A stretch of 6,337 bases of DNA from Oscillospiraceae bacterium (lineage in GTDB: Bacteria > Bacillota > Clostridia > Oscillospirales > Ruminococcaceae). The translations under genes were made by a program, and so were the position numbers. The notes under the pieces were generated by a model, which worked only from the letters and a program-made list of their open reading frames with translations, was not told where the DNA came from and ran no database searches. Position 1 is the first letter of the stretch. Every line of letters begins with the position of its first letter. The stretch covers positions 1 through 6,337 of the forward strand of contig JAQUTM010000135.1 of assembly GCA_028694405.1 (NCBI GenBank). The letters run 5' to 3'. This document shows positions 1 to 5,588 of the stretch, in pieces.

Positions 1-197
1 ACCTCTAGCTCGTCTGCCTCTTTACGGGGGGTTGCCAGGGCACTGTTACCCGGTGCGCGGCGTGCAAGCTGACGCTGCACCTGTTGTAAATCAATGGCTT
101 CCCCTACAGGTAAACCGTCTATTACAGCACCGAGGCCCACACCGTGGCTCTCTCCAAAAATGGTTATTTTAACTTTTCTTCCCCAGGTATTACTCAT
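1..197 (-). CDS. aroC: Chorismate synthase, N-terminal fragment (3' end outside window)
   Basis: Only the first 65 codons are present; the gene continues past the left edge. Chorismate synthase (EC 4.2.3.5) converts EPSP to chorismate by trans-elimination of phosphate and needs reduced FMN. The translation begins MSNTWGRKVKITIFGESHG. The family signature GESHG falls at residues 15-19, with the conserved active-site histidine at H18. The substrate-binding RRAPG motif is at 46-50, followed by the conserved T-R-E-D pattern (T56, R58, E60, D62). The ATG at 197-195 is preceded by AGAGG (208-204) with a 6-base spacer, and the N-terminal length before GESHG is normal, so the start is secure. It follows aroQ on the same strand after an 89-base gap holding a terminator-like hairpin and a promoter candidate, so it may be partly uncoupled from the upstream genes. 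Confidence 0.95.
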   Translation of the reverse strand, partial: MSNTWGRKVKITIFGESHGVGLGAVIDGLPVGEAIDLQQVQRQLARRAPGNSALATPRKEADELE

Positions 198-231
198 ATT
201 GCACCTCTGCGGTATGTAATTTTGTCTTTTT

Positions 232-260
232 AGTATAGCACAAAACCGCAGACTGCATAA
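232..260 (-). promoter_or_regulatory. Candidate extended -10 promoter upstream of aroC
   Basis: On the minus strand the bases read TGCTATACT (240-232), that is a TATACT -10 hexamer (237-232) with the extended TG-N element just upstream. The hexamer 17 bases further upstream (260-255, TTATGC) is a poor -35 match, which an extended -10 can compensate for. A start about seven bases downstream would leave a leader of roughly 25-30 bases ending in the aroC ribosome binding site. The element sits immediately after the hairpin that could end the upstream operon, a sensible place for a second promoter. It is a motif match only. Confidence 0.4.
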
Positions 261-269
261 CGTCTGCGG
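246..269 (-). terminator. Hairpin between aroQ and aroC, probable weak intrinsic terminator
   Basis: A perfect 8-bp inverted repeat has arms 246-253 and 262-269 (CCGCAGAC / GTCTGCGG) with an 8-base loop. It lies 17 bases beyond the aroQ stop codon. On the minus strand the stem is followed by TTTTGTG, a short T tract, so it looks like a modest rho-independent terminator or attenuating hairpin for the aroB-aroQ transcript. Read on the plus strand it is followed by CTTTGTTTTAT, so it could work in both directions. With only four consecutive T residues, substantial read-through into aroC is plausible. Confidence 0.6.
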
Positions 270-286
270 CTTTGTTTTATAAAAGC

Positions 287-718
287 CTATTGATTGCCGC
301 TGACAAGCGCTTGCAAGGCAAGGCTGTAGCTGTTTGCGCCAAACCCGCATATCACCCCCGCACAAACAGGGCTGATGCAGGAGTGGTGACGAAATTCTTC
401 TCTGGCATGCACATTAGAAAGATGTACCTCTACCACCGGTATTTTTATGGCAGCAATGGCGTCCCGCAGCGCAATGCTGGTGTGGGTATAGGCGCCCGCG
501 TTTAAAATAACGCCGTCCTGTGTATCCATGGCCTCGTGCAGTTTATCTATTAACCCACCCTCGTGGTTAGACTGATAAAAGCTTATCTCCACATCAAGCT
601 GATGTGCCTGTGTGGCAAGCTTATCGTTTATACTTTGCAGCGTTTGGGTACCGTATACACCCGGCTCTCGTTTGCCCAGCAGGTTAAGGTTTGGCCCGTT
701 TATAACCAATACTTTCAT
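287..718 (-). CDS. aroQ: Type II 3-dehydroquinate dehydratase
   Basis: Encodes 143 residues, the normal length for a type II dehydroquinase (EC 4.2.1.10). The enzyme reversibly dehydrates 3-dehydroquinate to 3-dehydroshikimate in the cytoplasm and is usually a dodecamer. The N-terminal NGPNLNLLG block is at 7-15. The flexible lid carries R17 and Y22, matching the catalytic arginine and tyrosine of the family. Further signatures are SNHEG (50-54), NAGAYTHTS (73-81) and EVHLSN (97-102), whose H99 corresponds to the catalytic histidine. R110 lies in the substrate-binding EEFRHHS block. The family is unrelated to type I (AroD) enzymes. Start ATG at 718-716 follows AGGAA (733-729) with a 10-base spacer. 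The gene begins 42 bases after pheA and is probably the last gene of the aroB-aroQ transcript, because a terminator-like hairpin follows its stop. Confidence 0.97.
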   Translation of the reverse strand: MKVLVINGPNLNLLGKREPGVYGTQTLQSINDKLATQAHQLDVEISFYQSNHEGGLIDKLHEAMDTQDGVILNAGAYTHTSIALRDAIAAIKIPVVEVHLSNVHAREEFRHHSCISPVCAGVICGFGANSYSLALQALVSGNQ

Positions 719-760
719 TGCAATACACTTCCTTAAACAGGTTTTTACACTATTTCAGCT

Positions 761-1897
761 TTATTTTTTGCTCTCTGTTGTATAACAGCCCAGTACCTCT
801 AAAAATCCACAGCAGGCGCTGGCTTGCTGCAAGGCGCTTGCCATATGCGGGTCTTCCACATTGCCCTCAGCGTCCACAAAAAAGCAATATTTTCCGTCAG
901 CAACAGGACGGCTTTCAATGCGGGTGATGTTGATATTTTCGCTCATAAATGCAAACAGCACGTCACACAGCGCACCGCTGCGGTGAGCCGTACGAAAAAT
1001 AAGGCTTACGGTGTCGCTCTCCTGTGTGTATTGGGGGGCGTCGGCTATTACAATAAAACGTGTTTTATTGCTGTCATCGCTTACAATATCTTTTGCCAAA
1101 ATTTGCAGACCGTTTAGCTGTGCGGCACGCGGGCTGCCAATGGCGGCGTAGCGTTTTTCAGCCAGCTTTGCAACCTTTTCGGCAGCAACAGCCGTATTGC
1201 GGCAAGCAGTTAAATCCCATGCGCGACCACGCAAAAATTTGCTGCACTGTTTAAAGCCTTCCGGGTGGCTAAACACTTCGCGTACATCTTCTGTTTGGGC
1301 ACCCTGTACGCCCATTAAACAGTGATGCACCGGCACCCAAGTTTGGCCTACAATGTAGCAGCCGTATTTACGCAGCAAGTCATAAACTTCACCGATAGCG
1401 CCGCTTTGGCTGTTTTCTACCGGCAGCACACCGTAATGTACTTTTTTATCTTTAACGGCAATAAATACATCCTCAAAGGTTTCCATATTGCTGCGCTGTG
1501 CGTTTGGAAAAGCCTGTAAAGCAGCCTGCTCTCCCCATGCACCGGGTACACCTTGATAGGCTACCTGTATATCCTGTGTAACGGCAGCTGCCGCTTTGGG
1601 CATAAGCAGTTCTTCCTGTGCGCCATACAGACATTTGCGCTGGCGGCTTTTTGACAGCCCCATTAAGCTGCGCAAAAATACTGTGGTTTCCCCTTTTAGC
1701 TGGGCAGGCATATCTGCAACCGCACGCTCTACAATGGCGGTTTCTCTCTTTTCATCCACTAAGCTGATGTTGCTTTTGCTTTTGATGTCTGCCACTTGGT
1801 TGCTGATTTGCATACGCTGTTCAAACAGGCTTAGCATTTGTTTGTCAATCGCGTCTATTTTCTCTCTTACGGCATCTAGCTCTGCACGGTAATCCAT
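761..1897 (-). CDS. pheA: Bifunctional chorismate mutase / prephenate dehydratase (P-protein) with ACT domain
   Basis: A 378-residue P-protein that converts chorismate to prephenate and then to phenylpyruvate, committing carbon to phenylalanine. Residues 1-90 are an AroQ-class helical chorismate mutase. R11, R28, K39, D48, R51 and E52 occupy the same numbers as the E. coli catalytic residues, and Q86 probably replaces Q88. An alanine-rich linker (about 91-108) leads to the prephenate dehydratase domain, with YQGVPGAWGE (114-123), LPVENS (158-163) and the catalytic TRF motif at 279-281. The C-terminal ACT domain (about 296-372) has GAL at 308-310 and ESRP at 328-331, the phenylalanine-binding signatures of this family, so feedback inhibition by phenylalanine is expected. 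The residue after GAL is Cys rather than the usual Val. Start ATG at 1897-1895 follows a strong AGGAG (1909-1905) with a 7-base spacer. The gene lies 33 bases after aroF, with no attenuator leader between them. Confidence 0.97.
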   Translation of the reverse strand: MDYRAELDAVREKIDAIDKQMLSLFEQRMQISNQVADIKSKSNISLVDEKRETAIVERAVADMPAQLKGETTVFLRSLMGLSKSRQRKCLYGAQEELLMPKAAAAVTQDIQVAYQGVPGAWGEQAALQAFPNAQRSNMETFEDVFIAVKDKKVHYGVLPVENSQSGAIGEVYDLLRKYGCYIVGQTWVPVHHCLMGVQGAQTEDVREVFSHPEGFKQCSKFLRGRAWDLTACRNTAVAAEKVAKLAEKRYAAIGSPRAAQLNGLQILAKDIVSDDSNKTRFIVIADAPQYTQESDTVSLIFRTAHRSGALCDVLFAFMSENINITRIESRPVADGKYCFFVDAEGNVEDPHMASALQQASACCGFLEVLGCYTTESKK

Positions 1898-1903
1898 GGT
1901 ATT

Positions 1904-1910
1904 TCTCCTC
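1904..1910 (-). promoter_or_regulatory. Strong Shine-Dalgarno of pheA
   Basis: The minus strand reads GAGGAGA here, seven bases from the AGGAG core to the ATG at 1897. It is the best ribosome binding site in the window and fixes the pheA start. Confidence 0.85.
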
Positions 1911-1911
1911 T

Positions 1912-1930
1912 ATTATACAAATGTTATAAT
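1912..1930. repeat. Short AT-only inverted repeat between aroF and pheA
   Basis: Arms ATTATA (1912-1917) and TATAAT (1925-1930) form a perfect 6-bp inverted repeat around a 7-base centre, filling the space between the aroF stop codon and the pheA ribosome binding site. It could be an operator-like site or simply AT-rich spacer. The arms are too AT-rich to form a stable RNA hairpin, and no T tract follows, so it is not a terminator. Confidence 0.35.
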
Positions 1931-2941
1931 TTAGCCTTCGTTTACAGCTGCGTGCACCTTTGCAATACGTTTCATCAAGCGATGAAATACCTCGGGTGTA
2001 ATGCTTTGGGCGCCGTCACACAGGGCATATTGGGGTGCGTTGTGCACCTCGATAATCAAGCCGTCTGCGCCAACCGCAACAGCCCCCAGCGCCATAGGCT
2101 CTACCAAGTGCCAGTAGCCTGTGCCATGGCTGGGGTCAACTACAACAGGCAGGTGACTTTTGCTTTTAATTACGGGTACGGCAGATAAATCTAAGGTGTT
2201 GCGGGTAGCGGTTTCGTAGGTGCGAATACCGCGCTCACAAATGACAATGTCTTTTGCACCGCTTGCCATTAGGTATTCTGCCGCCATTAGCGTTTCCTCA
2301 ATGGTTGCACACAGGCCGCGCTTTAGCAAAACGGGCTTTTTCAAAGCACCCACCTCACGCAGCAAAGAAAAGTTTTGCATATTGCGTGCGCCGATTTGAA
2401 TCACATCTACATCTCGGGCAAATGCCTCCAGGTGTACGGGATTTAAAATTTCGGTTACAATGGGCAGTCCTGTTTTTTGACGTGCAATTTTAAGCAGCTC
2501 TAAGCCGTCCAAGCCCATGCCCTGAAAAGCATATGGGGAGCTGCGGGGTTTAAATGCACCGCCGCGTAAAAAGGCTGCGCCGCTTGCGGCAACATCTCTG
2601 GCAATAGACAAAATTTGCTCTTCGCTTTCTACGCTGCACGGACCTGCAATAACGGCAAAATTTCCACCGCCGATTTTGTGACCGCCCACATCTACAATGG
2701 TGTCCTCCGGGTGAAATTTGCGGCCTGCCAACTTGTAGGGCTCGCTTATTTTTTTAACCGACTCTACAAAATCATTTGCCTCAATCTGCTCACGGCTTAA
2801 ATGGCTGGTATCACCGGCAAGGCCAATCATATGAGTGTTTTCACCCTTGATATCTTGGATAATAAGTCCCTGCTCCTGCAAAAACTTGGAGAGCGTCTCC
2901 ACTTTTGCAGGGTCTGCATCGCGTTTTAAAATAATAATCAT
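1931..2941 (-). CDS. aroF: 3-deoxy-7-phosphoheptulonate (DAHP) synthase, type I-beta, with N-terminal regulatory domain
   Basis: Encodes 336 residues. DAHP synthase (EC 2.5.1.54) condenses phosphoenolpyruvate with erythrose-4-phosphate, the entry step of the shikimate pathway. Residues 1 to about 70 (starting MIIILKRDADPAKVE) form the ferredoxin-like domain found in the Thermotoga maritima type of enzyme, which in that protein mediates inhibition by aromatic amino acids. The TIM-barrel catalytic domain follows: AGPCSVES (99-106), RGGAFKPRSSPYAFQG (126-141), QIGARNMQN (182-190), LLKRG (205-209), CERGIRT (235-241), DPSHGTG (269-275) and EVH (298-300). The expected metal ligands C102, H272, E298 and D309 are all present, at the numbers I recall for the T. 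maritima protein. The ATG at 2941-2939 follows AGAGG (2954-2950) with an 8-base spacer. The name aroF follows common Bacillota usage; aroG would describe the same activity. The subclass is distinct from the E. coli AroFGH (I-alpha) enzymes. Confidence 0.96.
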   Translation of the reverse strand: MIIILKRDADPAKVETLSKFLQEQGLIIQDIKGENTHMIGLAGDTSHLSREQIEANDFVESVKKISEPYKLAGRKFHPEDTIVDVGGHKIGGGNFAVIAGPCSVESEEQILSIARDVAASGAAFLRGGAFKPRSSPYAFQGMGLDGLELLKIARQKTGLPIVTEILNPVHLEAFARDVDVIQIGARNMQNFSLLREVGALKKPVLLKRGLCATIEETLMAAEYLMASGAKDIVICERGIRTYETATRNTLDLSAVPVIKSKSHLPVVVDPSHGTGYWHLVEPMALGAVAVGADGLIIEVHNAPQYALCDGAQSITPEVFHRLMKRIAKVHAAVNEG

Positions 2942-2988
2942 GGTTGTTTCCTCTTTCCTTTTTCTGTTATCTGTTACGTTTGTTCCGT

Positions 2989-4329
2989 CTATTTTTTATT
3001 TAAAACCGCCATTATGTTCTCATACATTTCTCTGCGGTTTAAAGAAGTATTTAAGTAATATTCATCTGCTATTAAAGCTTGATAAATTAGCATACCCAGC
3101 CCGTTTTGTGTTTTTAATCCCCGCGCCTGCGCCGCTTGCAGCAGCTTTGTTTGCGGCGGATTATAAATTAAATCTGCCACTACCGCGTGGGCAGGCAGTG
3201 CATCAATAAAATCTAAACTTGTAAAATCACTATCGGTGCCGTGCATACCCAGAGGGGTACAGTTGATTAAAATATCGGCTGTTTGACAATATCGAAATAC
3301 CGCCTGTTCTTCCAAAACATGGGTTTCCAGCTGTGTAGCTGTTTTGTGATTTGGCAGCGCCTGCTGTGCCTTTTGCTCATTGCGTGCCAGTACAATAACC
3401 CTTTTTGCGCCTTGCGCGCATGCCTCGGTAATTAAAGCCGTTGCCGCACCTCCTGCGCCTAACACGATAATATGGGCGTCTTGCGCCACGCACCCACTGT
3501 CTGCCAAGCTTGCAAAAAAACCGGGGGCATCTGTGTTATAGCCTGTCAGCTTTCCCCCTCTGTTTACAACCGTGTTTACAGCGCCATAGCGCAAAGCTGT
3601 TTCGTCCAGCGCGTCCAGCATGGGCATAATGGTTTGCTTGTGGGGCATGGTTACGTTAAAACCGCAAATGTTTTTATCCCGCACATGCTGTACCCACGCC
3701 GCAAGCTGCTGTGGCTGTATTTGCTGCATATCATATGCGGCATTGCCGCACAAGGCGTGCAAAACCGGCGTGTGGATAGCCGGAGATAAGCTGTGGGCAA
3801 TGGGGGTACCGATTACATAAAACTGTTTTGGCTGCCATATATTTTCAGCCACCTGTAAAAGCTGCTGTAAGGCTTGGGCTTGGGTTTTATTTTTCACGGT
3901 ATATTGCGCATACTTTTTATAAAGCGGCAAGCGCTCTTGATACAGGCCATAAAGTGCCTGCTCATCTTGTAAAAAAGGACGATTATCGGTACGCACACCG
4001 CCGCTTATAATGTCCTCTGCCGTACGGTGGATAAACACGATTATGCTGTTTTTTGACAGCAAGGCCATGTTTTCCTCTTTTAGTACAATGCCGCCCCCCG
4101 CACTGATAACAAAACCTTCTGCATCTGCCATCTGCTTTGCTATGTCGGTTTCTTTCTGCCTGAAATACGGCTTGCCAAACCGCTCACACATTTGGGTTAT
4201 GGTGACACCGTTTTGCTTTTCCAGCTGCTCATCCATATCTGTAAAAGGGCGATTTAACTGATTTGCAAGGTCTTTGCCAAGGGTTGTTTTTCCACACCCG
4301 GGCATACCAATCAACACCATGTTTTTCAT
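2989..4329 (-). CDS. aroKE: Fused shikimate kinase - shikimate dehydrogenase (bifunctional AroK-AroE)
   Basis: A single 446-residue frame carries two shikimate enzymes. Residues 1 to about 165 are shikimate kinase: Walker A GMPGCGKT (8-15), shikimate-binding D33 within DMD (31-33), R57, GGG (78-80), lid NRPF (116-119) with R117, and R133. Residues from about 168 to 446 are NADP-dependent shikimate dehydrogenase: HSLSP (179-183), NVTMPHK (225-231) with catalytic K231, N252, NTD (265-267) with catalytic D267, nucleotide loop GAGGAA (291-296), R316 of the NADP phosphate-binding ARN, NCTPLGM (356-362), DLIYNP (386-391) and Q417. Both halves are full length with almost no linker, so both activities are expected. 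They are steps 4 and 5, but the later-acting domain comes first. The chosen ATG (4329-4327) opens directly on the kinase strand MKNMVLIG and overlaps the aroA stop by four bases. An ATG 39 bases upstream would add a tail unlike the family. Confidence 0.95.
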   Translation of the reverse strand: MKNMVLIGMPGCGKTTLGKDLANQLNRPFTDMDEQLEKQNGVTITQMCERFGKPYFRQKETDIAKQMADAEGFVISAGGGIVLKEENMALLSKNSIIVFIHRTAEDIISGGVRTDNRPFLQDEQALYGLYQERLPLYKKYAQYTVKNKTQAQALQQLLQVAENIWQPKQFYVIGTPIAHSLSPAIHTPVLHALCGNAAYDMQQIQPQQLAAWVQHVRDKNICGFNVTMPHKQTIMPMLDALDETALRYGAVNTVVNRGGKLTGYNTDAPGFFASLADSGCVAQDAHIIVLGAGGAATALITEACAQGAKRVIVLARNEQKAQQALPNHKTATQLETHVLEEQAVFRYCQTADILINCTPLGMHGTDSDFTSLDFIDALPAHAVVADLIYNPPQTKLLQAAQARGLKTQNGLGMLIYQALIADEYYLNTSLNRREMYENIMAVLNKK

Positions 4330-4345
4330 GTTATGTCGTCCCTTT
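4326..4345 (-). promoter_or_regulatory. ATGA stop/start overlap and ribosome binding site of aroKE
   Basis: On the minus strand the aroKE start ATG (4329-4327) and the aroA stop TGA (4328-4326) share bases as ATGA, the classic arrangement for translational coupling. AAAGGGA at 4345-4339, inside the last codons of aroA, can serve as the Shine-Dalgarno, with 10 bases between GGG and ATG. This supports the inner start over the longer upstream one. Confidence 0.8.
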
Positions 4346-5588
4346 CTATCTGCTGAAAATGCTGCCAAAAATCAGCATAGCTTTTTTTAACACAGTCCGG
4401 CTGTGTAAGTGTAACAAGTCCTTTGCTGCGTATGGCCGCCGTAGCAACCATCATGGCAATGCGGTGGTCGTTATGTGCGTGTGCTTTTCCGCCCTGTAAA
4501 CAGTCTACACCTTTTATAATAAGGCTGTCCATGTGTTCGGTTATATCTGCGCCCAAGGCATTCAGCTCACTTGTCACCGTTGCCAATCGGTCGCTCTCTT
4601 TTATGCGCAGACGCGCTGCGTTTACAATTTGGCTTTCACCTAAGCAAAAGCACATAAGCGCTGCCAACGGCGGTACCAAATCCGGTATTTCGCTAACATC
4701 TACCGTAAGGGGACGCAGCACTTTAGCCGTTACTTTTATACCCTTTGGGGTGGCAGTAACTTGTGCCCCCGCCCGCTTTAAAATTTGTAAAATAGCGGCA
4801 TCTCCCTGTGCAGAATTTTCTTTTAGCCCCGCTACCGTTACGTCTGCGCCCAAAGCGCCTGCCACCAAAAAAAACGCGGCGCCGCTGTAGTCACCCTCTA
4901 CTGTATAAGCCGTGGGTGCTTTATAGGCTTGGTCGCCCGGCACAGTAAAACACGCGTAATTTTCATTGTGTACCACAATGCCGAAATCTGCTAAAGCGGC
5001 AAGGGTTAAATCTACATAGCCGCGGCTTTGTAAAGGCGTACTGAGCACAATTTTGCTCTGACCGCTAAGCAAAGGCAGCGCAAACAGCAAGCCTGTAATA
5101 AACTGGCTGCTCACGTCCCCTGCCAAAGTAAACGTCCCCGGCTGTAAGGTGCCCTCGGTTATTAAAATGTCATCTGTCTGTGTAAGCGTAACGCCGTTTA
5201 CCTTAAGACAATCTATATAGGGCTGCTGAGGACGCTGCATCAGCCTGCCGTGGCCGGTAAAGCGCACGCACTTACCTAAGCTTGCTGCCACCGGTATTAA
5301 AAAGCGCAGGGTACTGCCGCTTTCGCCACAGTCCAGCAATGGCGCCTCTTGCAAGGGCGCTGCCGCGCTGTAAAAGCGCACCGTACTGTCCTGACAGCTA
5401 TAACGCGCCCCCAAAGCCTTTAAGCAGCGCAGGGTAGCGGTGATATCATCGTTGGTGCCGGGATTTATTACCGTACCGCCCTCTTGAGCCAAAGCCGCGC
5501 AAATAAGCGCCCTATGGCCAACACTTTTGCTGGGAGGTATATTAACCACGCCCTTTGGAAAGCGTGTAATTTGCTTAACTGTCTCCAT
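4326..5588 (-). CDS. aroA: 3-phosphoshikimate 1-carboxyvinyltransferase (EPSP synthase)
   Basis: Encodes 420 residues, normal for EPSP synthase (EC 2.5.1.19), which joins shikimate-3-phosphate and phosphoenolpyruvate to give EPSP. Visible signatures are PPSKSVGHR (18-26) with K21 and R26, the phosphoenolpyruvate-site loop GESGSTLRF (88-96), DVSSQF (158-163) for shikimate-phosphate binding, EGDYSG (231-236), IPDL (301-304) with D303 as probable catalytic acid, RIKESDRL (328-335) with E331 and R334, HNDHRIAM (372-379) with H375 and R376, and K402 near the end. The loop at 88-96 differs from the E. coli type (GNAGTAMRP): the positions of T97 and P101 are Ser and Phe. This is a variant seen in some anaerobes, by my recollection. 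The ATG abuts the aroB stop with no intervening base, and its ribosome binding site GGAG (5599-5596) lies within the aroB tail, 7 bases away. It overlaps aroKE by four bases. Confidence 0.97.
   Translation of the reverse strand: METVKQITRFPKGVVNIPPSKSVGHRALICAALAQEGGTVINPGTNDDITATLRCLKALGARYSCQDSTVRFYSAAAPLQEAPLLDCGESGSTLRFLIPVAASLGKCVRFTGHGRLMQRPQQPYIDCLKVNGVTLTQTDDILITEGTLQPGTFTLAGDVSSQFITGLLFALPLLSGQSKIVLSTPLQSRGYVDLTLAALADFGIVVHNENYACFTVPGDQAYKAPTAYTVEGDYSGAAFFLVAGALGADVTVAGLKENSAQGDAAILQILKRAGAQVTATPKGIKVTAKVLRPLTVDVSEIPDLVPPLAALMCFCLGESQIVNAARLRIKESDRLATVTSELNALGADITEHMDSLIIKGVDCLQGGKAHAHNDHRIAMMVATAAIRSKGLVTLTQPDCVKKSYADFWQHFQQIERDDIT

Noticed and set aside
1912..1917. A TATAAT hexamer on the minus strand just upstream of pheA, as a possible promoter
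   Set aside because: There is no -35 match at 16-18 bases, and a start about seven bases downstream would fall in the Shine-Dalgarno and destroy it.
1898..1930. A phenylalanine leader peptide or attenuator before pheA
   Set aside because: The gap is only 33 bases, with no small frame, no run of Phe codons and no GC-rich hairpin.
2942..2988. A possible promoter or hairpin in the aroKE-aroF spacer
   Set aside because: The 47 bases are purine-rich on the coding strand, with ribosome binding signals at 2950-2960, but I see no -10 hexamer and no inverted repeat.
4330..4368. A 13-codon upstream extension of aroKE starting at an ATG at 4368
   Set aside because: It would overlap aroA by 43 bases, and its residues (MAAFSADRKGRHN) are unlike the start of any shikimate kinase. 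The inner ATG has the ATGA overlap and a usable ribosome binding site.
4423..4890. A 155-codon open frame on the plus strand, the longest on that strand
   Set aside because: It lies entirely inside aroA, has no recognisable domain, and its composition is that of an antisense reading of a real gene. The other plus-strand frames are rejected for the same reason.
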